DNA of 64,000 bases from assembly GCF_015670405.1 (NCBI RefSeq), contig NZ_JADPBQ010000002.1:1-64000 (forward strand). The letters run 5' to 3'. The translations under genes were made by a program, and so were the position numbers. The DNA comes from Clostridium sp. 1001271B_151109_B4 (lineage in GTDB: Bacteria; Bacillota; Clostridia; Clostridiales; Clostridiaceae). Below, one piece after another: positions 1 to 8,777 of the stretch. The notes below the pieces were generated by a model, which did not search any database, was not told where the DNA came from, and was given only the letters and a program-made list of their open reading frames with translations. The number at the start of each line of letters is the position of its first letter. Position 1 is the stretch's first letter.

Positions 1-151
1 CTTGATAAATACAAACTCCATTCCAATTTAAACAATCACAAAAATGACTACCTTGCAATTGAGAACAAAGTATGCATTCACCACTTTCAGCTAAATGGCA
101 AGGACAATACTCAGTACCAGCATCTATACAATCAATCGTCTCCTTAAACAT
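1..151 (-). CDS. Cys-rich N-terminus of a probable FAD/NAD-binding oxidoreductase-type protein (partial, runs off window)
   Basis: Only the first 50 codons are inside the window. The start is an ATG at 151 with an AGGAG ribosome site about 6 bases upstream. The visible part holds eight cysteines (residues 8, 16, 18, 26, 29, 38, 40, 47), including CPC, CxxC and CDC pairs, a pattern suited to binding an Fe-S cluster or another metal. From memory, similar clostridial proteins begin with this Cys-rich segment and continue into a ferredoxin-reductase-like FAD/NAD domain, but that part is outside the window, so the function is an inference. It is separated from the permease gene upstream by a strong terminator. 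Confidence 0.6.
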   Translation of the reverse strand, partial: MFKETIDCIDAGTEYCPCHLAESGECILCSQLQGSHFCDCLNWNGVCIYQ

Positions 152-254
152 CTTGACTCCTAAATTAATACTACACACTATATAGATTATTTCATTAAAT
201 CCGTTTTGTTACTATAAATCGCCTAATATATAAAATTTTCTACTGTAAAATATT

Positions 255-303
255 ATAAAAAGCACACAATTGCATGAGTTAACTCATATAATTGTGTGCT
301 TTA
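255..303 (-). terminator. Rho-independent terminator after the amino-acid permease gene
   Basis: A long inverted repeat (arms starting AGCACACAATT at 261 and ending at 300) with a short TTAA loop is followed on the minus strand by a run of T. It lies directly downstream of the permease stop codon. Confidence 0.85.
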
Positions 304-320
304 ATTTTTTTATTAATATT

Positions 321-1661
321 TTATTCTAAACAACTATTTATGATTTTTTCATTTTTCTTACAGAATAAAACTGCTGATAACATTACTAATAAGCAGAATG
401 CTGCGTATATCCAGAATAATTGATTACCCATGCTTCCAAAAAGAATAATTAATGAACCTATTGTAGCTAAAATTGGGTTAATTATAGTATTCCACACACC
501 TGAAATCTTACCTTGTCTACCTAATTGAATAACTTTTACATATAAAAGTATATACATTGTGTAACTCATTGTAATTGAAATTTCAGATATATCTGAATTT
601 GGAAGTAATCCAAATTTAGTTGTTAAATAATGAGCAAGATACCATACTATAGTTATAATAAATGCTACTATTGCAGAATTAACTGGCATTAATAATTTTT
701 CATCTATTTTATTTACAAATTCTGATTTTGGGAACATATTTCTTACTGATAAAGAATGAGGTAATCTTATCATACCTAAAGTTAATCCATTAACAGTACC
801 CATGATTGAAATTATAACAAATATTAATATAATTTTTGCTCCCCATGGTCCTAATAAGTTATTTGCAGCTAAGTCAACATGTGAGTCTCCTAAGCTCATT
901 ATAGTTTCTGGCCCTATGTACATACTTATTCCAACAAAGTATAAAACATATACTATTAAAATAAATATAGGTGCTATTATAAGAGCCTTTGGTAAATTTC
1001 TTTTTGAATCTTTTATTTCATGTGAAATTGATGTTGAAACTACCCATCCATCAAATGAAAATGCAATTGGTGCTATTGCAGCAATCCATCCTGTAGACTT
1101 CATTGCAGTAACATCACTAAATGAAACACTGCTTGTATCTCCAAATACTAATCCAGTAACTGCAATTAATAATAAAGGTATTAATTTTATTATTGTAGAT
1201 GCATTTTGAAATAATCCACCTAACTTTGCTGATAAAGTATTAATTATAAATAAGAATACCATTATTCCTAATCCAATTAGCATTTGATTTTCTAATGTTC
1301 CTTCTATTCCAAATAAAATACAAATGTAGATTCCAGCCACCCAAGAAACTACTGCAATTAATGTTGGAAAATATAAAAATGTTTGGAACCATCCAAAAGC
1401 ACATGATGTTGATTTATTATAATACTCTTCAGCATATGCTATTAATCCACCTTCACTTGAACTTCTTGATGCTAATTGTGATATAGTTAAACTACCAAAA
1501 ATTATAGCAATTGCTGCTATGCAAAATACTAATACTCCTAACGCTACACTTCCTCCAGTAGCAACAAGAATATTATCACTTTTAAAGAATATTCCTGAAC
1601 CTATAACAATTCCAACAATCATTGCTATAGCAGTAAATAATCCATATTCGTTTTTCTTCAT
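321..1661 (-). CDS. APC-superfamily amino-acid permease
   Basis: A 446-residue polytopic membrane protein with about 12 hydrophobic segments. The N-terminal GIVIGSGIFF signature (residues 17-26) is the conserved TM1 substrate-binding motif of APC/LAT-type amino-acid transporters, in the same broad group as the SteT serine/threonine exchanger. It should import or exchange amino acids across the cytoplasmic membrane; the substrate cannot be told. The ATG at 1661 follows a G-rich ribosome site. It is a single-gene unit with its own promoter and terminator. No riboswitch-like leader was recognised. Confidence 0.85.
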   Translation of the reverse strand: MKKNEYGLFTAIAMIVGIVIGSGIFFKSDNILVATGGSVALGVLVFCIAAIAIIFGSLTISQLASRSSSEGGLIAYAEEYYNKSTSCAFGWFQTFLYFPTLIAVVSWVAGIYICILFGIEGTLENQMLIGLGIMVFLFIINTLSAKLGGLFQNASTIIKLIPLLLIAVTGLVFGDTSSVSFSDVTAMKSTGWIAAIAPIAFSFDGWVVSTSISHEIKDSKRNLPKALIIAPIFILIVYVLYFVGISMYIGPETIMSLGDSHVDLAANNLLGPWGAKIILIFVIISIMGTVNGLTLGMIRLPHSLSVRNMFPKSEFVNKIDEKLLMPVNSAIVAFIITIVWYLAHYLTTKFGLLPNSDISEISITMSYTMYILLYVKVIQLGRQGKISGVWNTIINPILATIGSLIILFGSMGNQLFWIYAAFCLLVMLSAVLFCKKNEKIINSCLE

Positions 1662-1774
1662 GTTGTTTCCCCCCCAATGTTATTTATATCTTTTTCATAA
1701 GTTTCACCCTGAAATTGTCATTCCCATATATCCCAAAATAAATATTTTGTAGAACAATATGCTAAGTTTCTACT

Positions 1775-1803
1775 AATATACCATGAAACTAACATTTAGT
1801 AAA
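1775..1803 (-). promoter_or_regulatory. Probable sigma-A promoter of the permease gene
   Basis: On the minus strand TTTACT is followed after 17 bases by TATATT, a good match to the vegetative consensus, about 110 bases upstream of the permease start codon. Confidence 0.45.
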
Positions 1804-1858
1804 TAAAACTATTTGATTTTTTTATAAAATTTTTAAATATTTTAATCATTTTTTTAAT

Positions 1859-2467
1859 CTATTTAAAAATTTCCTCACCCATAGCTACAAAACTTTGTAG
1901 AGCCATAAAGAATTTAATATCACATCTTTCATTACTATTTAATATTTTAATTGCATCTTCTTTAGATACTAGTATAGTTTCAATATCTTCATCTTCTTCT
2001 AAATTTTCAGTTGAAATTTCACCTGAGCAAGTACAATATACCAATGAAACTGATTCATCGGTCATACCTGGTGATAAATAAAGTTTATTTCCTATTTTGC
2101 TTTCTATTACCTCTTCTAAATCTAATCCTGTTTCTTCTTTTAACTCTCTTTTAACTGTTGGGATTATATCATCATTATTATCAATTAATCCTGCTGGCAA
2201 TTCATAAACATAATTATTTAAAGGAACTCTAAACTGCTTTATAGCAACTAATTTCTTTTCATCCTTATGATATGCTAATATGACAACTGCATCTACCTTA
2301 TCTTCTTTTCCATTAAAGAATTGTTCTTCTAATGCTTCTTTAGTTTTTCTTGTTGCAATTGTCCAAGTTTTTTCCTTACCAGCCTTATTTATATAATCAG
2401 CATTATATAAACTTAAAAACTTTGTTTTAGCCAATGCCTTTAATTCTTTTACTATAGTTTTACTCAA
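1859..2467 (-). CDS. NUDIX hydrolase, ADP-ribose pyrophosphatase-like
   Basis: A 202-residue protein with a complete NUDIX box: a Gly-Leu-Ile start, then REL-KEET-GL spaced as in GX5EX7REUXEEXGU, around residues 92-114. Family members hydrolyse nucleoside diphosphates linked to another group; the N-terminal beta-strand region and length suit the ADP-ribose/NDP-sugar class. It begins with TTG at 2467 behind a GGAGGAG ribosome site, and no better in-frame start is visible. The substrate is not determined. It is a cytoplasmic, probably housekeeping enzyme in a monocistronic unit. Confidence 0.85.
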   Translation of the reverse strand: MSKTIVKELKALAKTKFLSLYNADYINKAGKEKTWTIATRKTKEALEEQFFNGKEDKVDAVVILAYHKDEKKLVAIKQFRVPLNNYVYELPAGLIDNNDDIIPTVKRELKEETGLDLEEVIESKIGNKLYLSPGMTDESVSLVYCTCSGEISTENLEEDEDIETILVSKEDAIKILNSNERCDIKFFMALQSFVAMGEEIFK

Positions 2468-2561
2468 AATATTCTCCTCCGATTCTATTCACATTATTTT
2501 AATTATAATAATTAACAATACCTACATATTCATTTTATACCAAAATTATAGACAATAAAAG

Positions 2562-2584
2562 AAAAAAGCACTAATTATTAGTGC
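2562..2584 (-). terminator. Terminator overlapping the 3' end of the dacB-like gene
   Basis: The palindrome GCACTAAT-T-ATTAGTGC (2568-2584) is followed by a T-run on the minus strand. The stop codon of the carboxypeptidase gene (2571-2573) lies inside the stem, so the last codons double as the terminator. Confidence 0.8.
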
Positions 2585-3755
2585 CTTCATTTTGCATTAA
2601 GTTATCAAATTCCTTTTGTGAGATATCAGTATCGCATATTAGTGCTTTTTTTAATAACTCATTTCCGCTATCGTTTAATGCTACCTTTCCTATAATATCT
2701 CCATTATTTTTGTCAAATAATGTATTAAATACTTCTACTTCAACAGATCCTTCACCTTTAAATCCATAATCAAACTCTGACTCTTGAACTATTGTTCCTA
2801 AATTAATGAATTCTGATGAATTTATAACATTCTTCATATTCTCTGCCTTAAAGCAATAATTATCTGAAACATATTTATAAATTTGTTCTGTAACATTCCA
2901 TCTGTCACTACAATTTAAAACTACAATAATAATATTTCTACCTTCATGCTTAACAGATGAAACTAAGCATTTTCCTGCTTGACCTGTATATCCAGTTTTT
3001 ACTCCATTAGCTTGGGGAATTCTATACAAAATTTTATTAATATTATTATAATCTCTTGTAAAACCAGATACATCTCTTGTTATAGTCTTTGTTCCACAAA
3101 TCTCACAAAATGTTTCATTTTCCATTGCCTTTGCAGTTAATAGTGCTAAATCATAAGCACATGTATAATGCTTAGCACTGTCTAACCCGTGTGGACTTTC
3201 AAAGTGAGAATTAACTAATCCCAAACTTCTTGCATAGTCATTCATAATATTAGCAAAACCTTCTACACTACCACCAATATCTTCAGCTATTGCAATCGCT
3301 GCATCATTACCTGACTTATATAATAGTCCATATAATAATTCTATTAATTTTATTTTCTCACCAGCTGAGTATTTAACTTTTGAGCCTCTTATAGATGATG
3401 CGTTTTTACTTATAGTTACTTCTCTATCTAAATTACCTTGACTTATTGCAATCAAGGCTGTAAGGATTTTTGTTGTACTTGCCATAGGCACTATTTCGTC
3501 TGCATTTTGTGCAAATAACACTTGCTTTGTTTTACTATCCATTGCTATAGCACATCTTGCATTTACTCTAATGCTATTTAATAGATTTTCCATATCAACA
3601 TCATCTATTTCATCATCTTTAATATTATCGATTATAGCTAAATCTTCAATATCATCTTCATCATCAAAGCTTTGCGCATATACACAATTATTCATTAAAT
3701 TACAAATAATTAGTACTAAACTTAAAGTTACTCCTAGGATTTTAAAATTTTTCAT
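2571..3755 (-). CDS. D-alanyl-D-alanine carboxypeptidase (DacB-like, peptidase S11)
   Basis: An exported penicillin-binding carboxypeptidase of 394 residues that trims the terminal D-Ala from peptidoglycan stem peptides. All three active-site motifs are present: STTK (SxxK), SGN (SxN) and KTG followed by YTG. A hydrophobic signal peptide fills the first about 28 residues. The ATG at 3755 is preferred over an upstream one because it follows TAGGAGTGA at good spacing. It resembles sporulation-linked DacB more than a vegetative enzyme, but this is an inference; a second S11 paralogue (dacF) lies at 13849. Transcribed divergently from the DUF2953-ytfJ pair. Confidence 0.9.
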   Translation of the reverse strand: MKNFKILGVTLSLVLIICNLMNNCVYAQSFDDEDDIEDLAIIDNIKDDEIDDVDMENLLNSIRVNARCAIAMDSKTKQVLFAQNADEIVPMASTTKILTALIAISQGNLDREVTISKNASSIRGSKVKYSAGEKIKLIELLYGLLYKSGNDAAIAIAEDIGGSVEGFANIMNDYARSLGLVNSHFESPHGLDSAKHYTCAYDLALLTAKAMENETFCEICGTKTITRDVSGFTRDYNNINKILYRIPQANGVKTGYTGQAGKCLVSSVKHEGRNIIIVVLNCSDRWNVTEQIYKYVSDNYCFKAENMKNVINSSEFINLGTIVQESEFDYGFKGEGSVEVEVFNTLFDKNNGDIIGKVALNDSGNELLKKALICDTDISQKEFDNLMQNEGTNN

Positions 3756-3888
3756 ATCCATCACTCCTATTTTCTCCTTACACATGTAGTATTTTCATTT
3801 ATTAAATTTTTAAACATATTTATTAAATTTTTATGATTTAGATTCAATTTTTGTGGCAATACTAATAGAAGATTAGGAGAGGTTAATT

Positions 3889-4467
3889 ATGCATATTTTA
3901 ATAATTTTTGTTGTTATAGTATTAATTTTGTTTATGCCTATCCCCCTGAGCTTTCATTTTTACGTTTCTAAGGATAGGTTTTACTTAAAATTTTATAATA
4001 TTAATTTACTATCTAATGATGGTGGCTTAATAAGAAAATTTCTTAATAAGAAAAAAATCAAAAAGGATAAGGATATTGAAAATACAATTGATAATCATAA
4101 AGATGATAATGAGTCCTCTAATAAAAAAGTTAAGTCTAGAGAAATATCCTTTAAAAAACTTTATCATAACCTTATTCATAATAAATTTAAGCCAACATTA
4201 AAGTTTGATAGTAACATTTCTTATTCTTTAGGAGATTCAAGCAAAACTGCTATAGCTTTTGGTTTACTTTATAATATTAATCCAATCCTATTAAATATTT
4301 TTTCTATTATATTTAAGATAAAAAGATATAAAAATGATTTTAAGCCTATTTTTAAAGATAAAATACTTTTTGAACTTACACTAAATAGTATAATTACTTT
4401 TAATTTAGCAAAAATTATTTATATATGTTTTATTATTATAAAATCATTTAATAAAAATAGGAGGTGA
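3889..4467 (+). CDS. DUF2953 family membrane-anchored protein
   Basis: A 192-residue protein with an N-terminal transmembrane segment (residues 2-22), a Lys/Asp-rich middle and a hydrophobic C-terminal segment. It matches the DUF2953 type of protein found immediately upstream of ytfJ in sporulating Firmicutes. Start ATG at 3889 after GGAGAGG. The next gene follows closely, so the two are likely cotranscribed and the protein may be sporulation-related; the molecular role is unknown. Confidence 0.75.
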   Translation: MHILIIFVVIVLILFMPIPLSFHFYVSKDRFYLKFYNINLLSNDGGLIRKFLNKKKIKKDKDIENTIDNHKDDNESSNKKVKSREISFKKLYHNLIHNKFKPTLKFDSNISYSLGDSSKTAIAFGLLYNINPILLNIFSIIFKIKRYKNDFKPIFKDKILFELTLNSIITFNLAKIIYICFIIIKSFNKNRR

Positions 4468-4489
4468 ATCCCTTTATTTGGGGATTATT

Positions 4490-4909
4490 ATGGCTGATAA
4501 ACATGAATTAGAAAACTTGATGAGAAGTACTATGGAAAATTTACGTGATATGATAGATGTTAACACTGTAGTTGGAGATGTAGTAGAAACTAGTGATGGA
4601 ACTTCTATTGTCCCAATTTCTAAAGTAACATTTGGTTTTGCATCTGGTGGAAGTGAGTTTGGTAACCATGTTGCTGTTAAAGATGATGGAAATGAAAATT
4701 ATCCTTTTGGTGGTGGTTCAGGAGCTGGCGTAACTGTAAAGCCGGTAGCATTTTTAATAGTTAAAGATGGCTCTGTAAGATTGCAACCTGTAGATTATGA
4801 TACAACTGTTGACAGAATAGTAGATTCTGTTCCTCAACTTTTAGACTTATTTAAAGGATTCTTTAAAGATAAAACCACTAACACTGAATGTGAAGATTTA
4901 GACTTATAA
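4490..4909 (+). CDS. ytfJ: Spore protein YtfJ / GerW family
   Basis: A 139-residue protein with the hallmark sequence of the family: a central VPISKVTFGF...GGG stretch and a glycine-rich GGGSGAGV segment followed by a hydrophobic strand. GerW/YtfJ proteins are spore proteins linked to germination in Bacillus. I chose ATG 4490, preceded by TTGGGGAT. A TTG at 4478 would also be in frame, and the strong AGGAGG at 4459-4464 sits 13 bases upstream of it. Cotranscribed with the DUF2953 gene and converging on scpB. Confidence 0.85.
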   Translation: MADKHELENLMRSTMENLRDMIDVNTVVGDVVETSDGTSIVPISKVTFGFASGGSEFGNHVAVKDDGNENYPFGGGSGAGVTVKPVAFLIVKDGSVRLQPVDYDTTVDRIVDSVPQLLDLFKGFFKDKTTNTECEDLDL

Positions 4910-4955
4910 AAAACAGCTGTATCAAATAATTAAATTTTGATACAGCTTTATTTAT
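4909..4955. terminator. Bidirectional terminator between ytfJ and scpB
   Basis: Arms AGCTGTATCAAA (4915-4926) and TTTGATACAGCT (4936-4947) form a 12-bp stem with T-rich tails on both strands, between convergent genes. Confidence 0.8.
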
Positions 4956-4965
4956 ATAATAAAAA

Positions 4966-5676
4966 TTATTTATCTTCATCAGTAGCAGCTTCATTCATGA
5001 CTTCTACCGCTTCCTCTTCTATATTATTTACATTATCATTATTTTCAGAATCATCTTCTTCTGGTTCCATCTCTTCAATTGCCTTATTTAATAAATCAAT
5101 TGAACTTTGAGTTTCCTCATCACTATATAAATCTAATGATGGTAATTCTTTTATTGTTTGCAGACCAAATTGTCTTAAAAACTCATCTGTAGTTCCATAA
5201 AGAATTGGTCTTCCTGGAACTTCTAATCTACCTATATCCTTAATTAATCCTCTTTCAATTAATCTTGCAATAGCAGATTCAGACTTAACACCCCTTATTT
5301 CATCTATATCTATACGTGTTATTGGTTGTTTATATGCGATTATTGCTAAACTTTCTATAGATGCTTGGGATAAAGAATGCTTTTTATTTTTCTTTAATAG
5401 CTTTTGAACAAAATCTGAATTTTCACTTTTAGTTACTAATTGATATGCTCCATTTATGCTAATTAATCTTATTCCTCTACTTTTATCTTCATATTCATTT
5501 GCCATTTCATTAAGTATTTCTTCAACATTCTTTTCCTTAAGTTCTAAGTTATTGCTTAATTCCCTTAATGGTAAGGGTTCACCACTAACAAATAGCATTG
5601 ATTCTATTGCTGATTTTATATCTGACTTTCTTGATAGTTCATTAAATTCATATTGCTTAACATCAATGTTACTCAA
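4966..5676 (-). CDS. scpB: Segregation and condensation protein ScpB
   Basis: A 236-residue protein with the tandem winged-helix architecture of ScpB, the dimeric partner that binds ScpA in the SMC condensin complex for chromosome segregation. Recognisable are the IESMLFVSGEP start, the IIAYKQPITR helix and the GRPILYGTT segment. The C-terminal about 40 residues are an acidic tail rich in Glu/Asp/Asn. The TTG start at 5676 follows GGAGGAG and overlaps the end of scpA by 8 bases, so translation is coupled. Confidence 0.93.
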   Translation of the reverse strand: MSNIDVKQYEFNELSRKSDIKSAIESMLFVSGEPLPLRELSNNLELKEKNVEEILNEMANEYEDKSRGIRLISINGAYQLVTKSENSDFVQKLLKKNKKHSLSQASIESLAIIAYKQPITRIDIDEIRGVKSESAIARLIERGLIKDIGRLEVPGRPILYGTTDEFLRQFGLQTIKELPSLDLYSDEETQSSIDLLNKAIEEMEPEEDDSENNDNVNNIEEEAVEVMNEAATDEDK

Positions 5677-6424
5677 TATCTCTCCTCCTCTTAATAAGTA
5701 TATTTGAAAAACTCTTATCTTGGAAAACTTGAATAGTTCTTATCTTTATAAGCTCTAACAATGCTAAAAATATTACTACAGTTTCAAGCTTACATGTACT
5801 TTCTTTCATTAAGTTATTAAACTCAATAACATCACTAGAATTAAACCTTTCTAAAAGTTCTTCCATTTTATCCTCAACCTTATACTTATCTACATATATC
5901 TTCTTTTGTACTACATTAACCTTATTTTGTTTTTCTCTATAGGTTTCTAATATTTTATTATAAATATTATATAAATCTAAAAGTGTAAGATTTTTAAATA
6001 TATCCTCATTATCGATTTTTTCTGGCTTTATTTCTTCAATAATTTCAGGCTTTTTACTAAAAACCTCACCAGCATTTATATATTTATCTTTAAAGAATTC
6101 CGAAACGCTCTTTATCTTCTTGTATTCAATTAGTCGTTCCATTAATCTTTTTTCAATATCTTCTTCACTTTCCTCTTCTTCATCAACCTTTACTTTCGGT
6201 AAAAGATTTTTTGACTTTATCTCTATTAAAGTAGCTGCTACTACTATAAATTCAGATGTAATTTCAAGGTCCATTACTTTTCTAGTATTAAGATATTCTA
6301 AATATTGATTTGTAACTTTATATATCTCGATATTATATATATTCATCTTATTCTTTTTAATAAGATGTAGTAATAAATCAAAAGGTCCTTCAAAATCTGC
6401 CACTTTAACCTTTGGCAATTCCAT
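5669..6424 (-). CDS. scpA: Segregation and condensation protein ScpA (kleisin)
   Basis: A 251-residue kleisin bridging SMC heads. The N-terminus carries the typical FEGPFDLLLHLIKKNK motif (residues 10-25), the centre is charged and probably flexible, and the C-terminus has the winged helix that binds the other SMC head (VVIFLALLELIKI). Start ATG at 6424 after an AAAGG-type site. First gene of a scpA-scpB pair, as in many Firmicutes. Confidence 0.93.
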   Translation of the reverse strand: MELPKVKVADFEGPFDLLLHLIKKNKMNIYNIEIYKVTNQYLEYLNTRKVMDLEITSEFIVVAATLIEIKSKNLLPKVKVDEEEESEEDIEKRLMERLIEYKKIKSVSEFFKDKYINAGEVFSKKPEIIEEIKPEKIDNEDIFKNLTLLDLYNIYNKILETYREKQNKVNVVQKKIYVDKYKVEDKMEELLERFNSSDVIEFNNLMKESTCKLETVVIFLALLELIKIRTIQVFQDKSFSNILIKRRRDIE

Positions 6425-6454
6425 TAATTCATCCCGCCTTTATATTTTTATTAA

Positions 6455-6482
6455 ACTCCCCTATTAATCTTATAGGGTTTCA
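6455..6482 (-). terminator. Weak candidate terminator of the metal-homeostasis operon
   Basis: A 6-bp CCCTAT/ATAGGG stem (6459-6464 and 6472-6477) followed on the minus strand by GAGTTT, downstream of the last operon gene. Short stem and weak T-run. Confidence 0.35.
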
Positions 6483-6521
6483 TAACTTATATAATATCAA
6501 TTTTCTAATAAAAGAACAACC

Positions 6522-7187
6522 CTAAAGGTGCTCATGGTAATATATATCCATTGGTTCATTTTGAAGTTTATATTCATTAGCTAATATAAAGAACTTTTCA
6601 TCAAAGCAAATTTCTCCACTTACACTTATCCATTGCCCATCTTGAAACTCACTATCAATACCTTTTACCCTTATTTCTATCTTTTCTTTATCTGCCTGAC
6701 AGCATTTCACTGCTATTCTTGAAATAATAATACAATCAGGATTTTCTTCGCTTTTATCTATATATCCTAAAAAACTCAGCCTTTTTCCTTCAAACTTTTC
6801 TTTATTGTCATTTATGTCATTTAAAATTTCATAATTTTCACTACTTATAATTATAGAATCATTGTTTTTAGTAAGGCCCAAATCACTATTTATATTGTTA
6901 GTCTTTAATAATGGAAATATAAAAAGTAAAATACAACCTATACACAATGTGAAAGTTAATGGAATAAATTTATTTGTTATTTCAACTCTTCTTTTAATAG
7001 TAAATATTCTTCCAAACTGAGCAATTGCAAATACACCTAAAATAACTATACTTAAGTAAAAGTATTTTATCATGTCTACGCCTACAAAGTTAGTAATATT
7101 TCCACTTCTTATTAGAAAAACAATTGAAACTCCCATTAATATTAAAATAATAAACCATATTAATTCATCAACATTGAATTTTTTCAT
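6522..7187 (-). CDS. TIGR03943/DUF1980 family putative permease subunit (YcgQ-like)
   Basis: A 221-residue protein with about four N-terminal transmembrane segments (residues 8-25, 40-58, 75-96) and a soluble C-terminal half holding the family motif R-x4-CC-x-AD (ISRIAVKCCQAD). The paired cysteines could bind a metal. Family members are encoded beside UPF0718 permeases (YcgQ-YcgR in Bacillus), as here, 18 bases downstream of one. Last gene of a four-gene operon with two COG0523 GTPases, which suggests metal, perhaps zinc, homeostasis; transport has not been proven for the family. Confidence 0.8.
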   Translation of the reverse strand: MKKFNVDELIWFIILILMGVSIVFLIRSGNITNFVGVDMIKYFYLSIVILGVFAIAQFGRIFTIKRRVEITNKFIPLTFTLCIGCILLFIFPLLKTNNINSDLGLTKNNDSIIISSENYEILNDINDNKEKFEGKRLSFLGYIDKSEENPDCIIISRIAVKCCQADKEKIEIRVKGIDSEFQDGQWISVSGEICFDEKFFILANEYKLQNEPMDIYYHEHL

Positions 7188-7205
7188 ATCTCCCCCATAT
7201 ATTAA

Positions 7206-8114
7206 TTAAACTATAACTAAACAAATCAAAAATACTACAACTGAAATCATTGCTAAAAGCTTAAGGACGAACTTCTTTTTAAAGAATCCAAAGGCTAAAA
7301 TTAAATTTTTAAGATCCATCATTGGTCCTAATATTAAAAACGCAATTACCCCTGCAACACCAAAGTTGTCCAAAAAGCCTTTTGCTACAAATGCATCGGC
7401 TTCTGAGCATAAAGAAAGTAAAAATCCTAAACACATCATTATTATAATTCCAATAGTTTTTCCTGAAGTCATATTATTTATTAAGCTATCTTGCATAAAA
7501 ACAACAAAAATACTTGAAAGAAAAGCGCCAAAAATAAAATAAATGCTTATATTCAAAAATTCATTAGAAGCATTTAATATTAAATTTTTTATCTTTCCTT
7601 TTAATGAAATATAATAATTATTACTATAAGTACAACAATCACAATAAAGTCCAACATTCTCATCTTTAACAACTTCATTTTTCTTCTTTTTGTCATACAT
7701 TACACCAGTTAATAAACCAACTATTAATGCACCAAATACTCCTCCAATAGTTCTATAGATAACAACACTTATGTCATCTGGAAATGCATAATATGTAGAC
7801 ATAATTACAACTGGATTAACTATAGGTACAGCTAACATAAATGTAATTCCAATACCTACAGGTAATCCTTTTTTTATTAAGCTTCTTGCAATAGGAACAA
7901 TTGCGCATTCACAAACTGGAAAAAATATACCTGCAATTGCAGCTATAAAATAACCTATAATACTATTTCTAGGTATTATTTTTTTTATAAATTCATCAGA
8001 AACATAAATTTGAATCACTGCCGACAAAACTGCACCTATTAGTAAAAAAGGTAATGCTTCAACAATAATTCCTAGGTAACTCCACATCCAAGCTTCAAAT
8101 TTACTTATACTCAC
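7206..8114 (-). CDS. UPF0718 family permease (YcgR/YraQ-like)
   Basis: A 302-residue polytopic membrane protein with about eight hydrophobic segments. The two family repeats are visible: the FFPVCECAIVPIARSL motif with following GLPVG (around residues 65-85) and the SLCSEADAFVAKGF motif in the second half. The loop between the halves carries a CDCC cluster, a possible metal site. Starts with GTG at 8114 behind AGGTGAG. Likely works with the TIGR03943 protein downstream and the GTPases upstream; the substrate is unknown. Confidence 0.82.
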   Translation of the reverse strand: MSISKFEAWMWSYLGIIVEALPFLLIGAVLSAVIQIYVSDEFIKKIIPRNSIIGYFIAAIAGIFFPVCECAIVPIARSLIKKGLPVGIGITFMLAVPIVNPVVIMSTYYAFPDDISVVIYRTIGGVFGALIVGLLTGVMYDKKKKNEVVKDENVGLYCDCCTYSNNYYISLKGKIKNLILNASNEFLNISIYFIFGAFLSSIFVVFMQDSLINNMTSGKTIGIIIMMCLGFLLSLCSEADAFVAKGFLDNFGVAGVIAFLILGPMMDLKNLILAFGFFKKKFVLKLLAMISVVVFLICLVIV

Positions 8115-8130
8115 TTTCTCACCTGCTAAC

Positions 8131-8766
8131 TCACTTTCTCATATAATCAATTATCTTAACCCTCATGTTTCTTAAAAAATTATTTTCAAGCAACTTACTT
8201 TTATCTAATGCTTTTTCAAAACCTTCATTATTATTTGACTTTATAATTTGTGCCTTATGATTTAATGTTCCAAGCAACTCTATATCTTCGTTTATTTTTT
8301 CTTCACTTAACTTATAACAATTATTAATTACTAAAACATCACTACTTTGAATAAAAGGAAGTAATAATTCACCCATATTCTTAATATAAAAATCTAAACT
8401 TTCTCCGTCACATACAAAATACATGGTGTTTAGTTTTATTAGCTTTCCTGTTTCATTATCAAAAATACATCTATATAAATGTTCTAAAGTTTCTGTACCG
8501 TTATATTCAATTATTATCCTATGTGGTTTATATTCGTTAACAATCTTATAAATTTCCCCGTTTAACTCCGAATTATCTCCTAAAAAATCAATATATTTAA
8601 CTGTAATATCATCTTCCTTTATCTCTTTAATCTTTACATTTCCACTTTCACATGTTAAGACTATTATTTTTTCACCAAACGCTTTTGTTTTATTAATTAA
8701 TGAATTAATAAAGGCTGACTTTCCAGCCCCTAAAAATCCTGTAACTACTTCTACGCCAACCTTCAT
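8131..8766 (-). CDS. Short CobW/COG0523-like GTPase lacking CxCC and C-terminal domain
   Basis: A 211-residue P-loop protein with a Walker A GFLGAGKS at residues 10-17, closely resembling the G domain of the neighbouring COG0523 protein. It lacks the GCxCC metal-binding motif and the C-terminal CobW domain of true metallochaperones, and its G4 motif is not a normal NKxD (NNCY instead). Start ATG at 8766 after AGGTGG. It may act as a partner or regulator of the full-length paralogue 12 bases upstream; nucleotide hydrolysis is uncertain. Confidence 0.7.
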   Translation of the reverse strand: MKVGVEVVTGFLGAGKSAFINSLINKTKAFGEKIIVLTCESGNVKIKEIKEDDITVKYIDFLGDNSELNGEIYKIVNEYKPHRIIIEYNGTETLEHLYRCIFDNETGKLIKLNTMYFVCDGESLDFYIKNMGELLLPFIQSSDVLVINNCYKLSEEKINEDIELLGTLNHKAQIIKSNNNEGFEKALDKSKLLENNFLRNMRVKIIDYMRK

Positions 8767-8777
8767 AACACCACCAC

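Noticed and set aside
802-1209. Long plus-strand open frame inside the permease gene (and many similar antisense frames elsewhere).
   Set aside because: It is the antisense shadow of a clearly conserved minus-strand gene, has no ribosome site and no family resemblance.
1662-1858. Possible riboswitch or T-box leader before the amino-acid permease gene.
   Set aside because: No conserved core, antiterminator pair or terminator before the start codon was visible; only a plain promoter.
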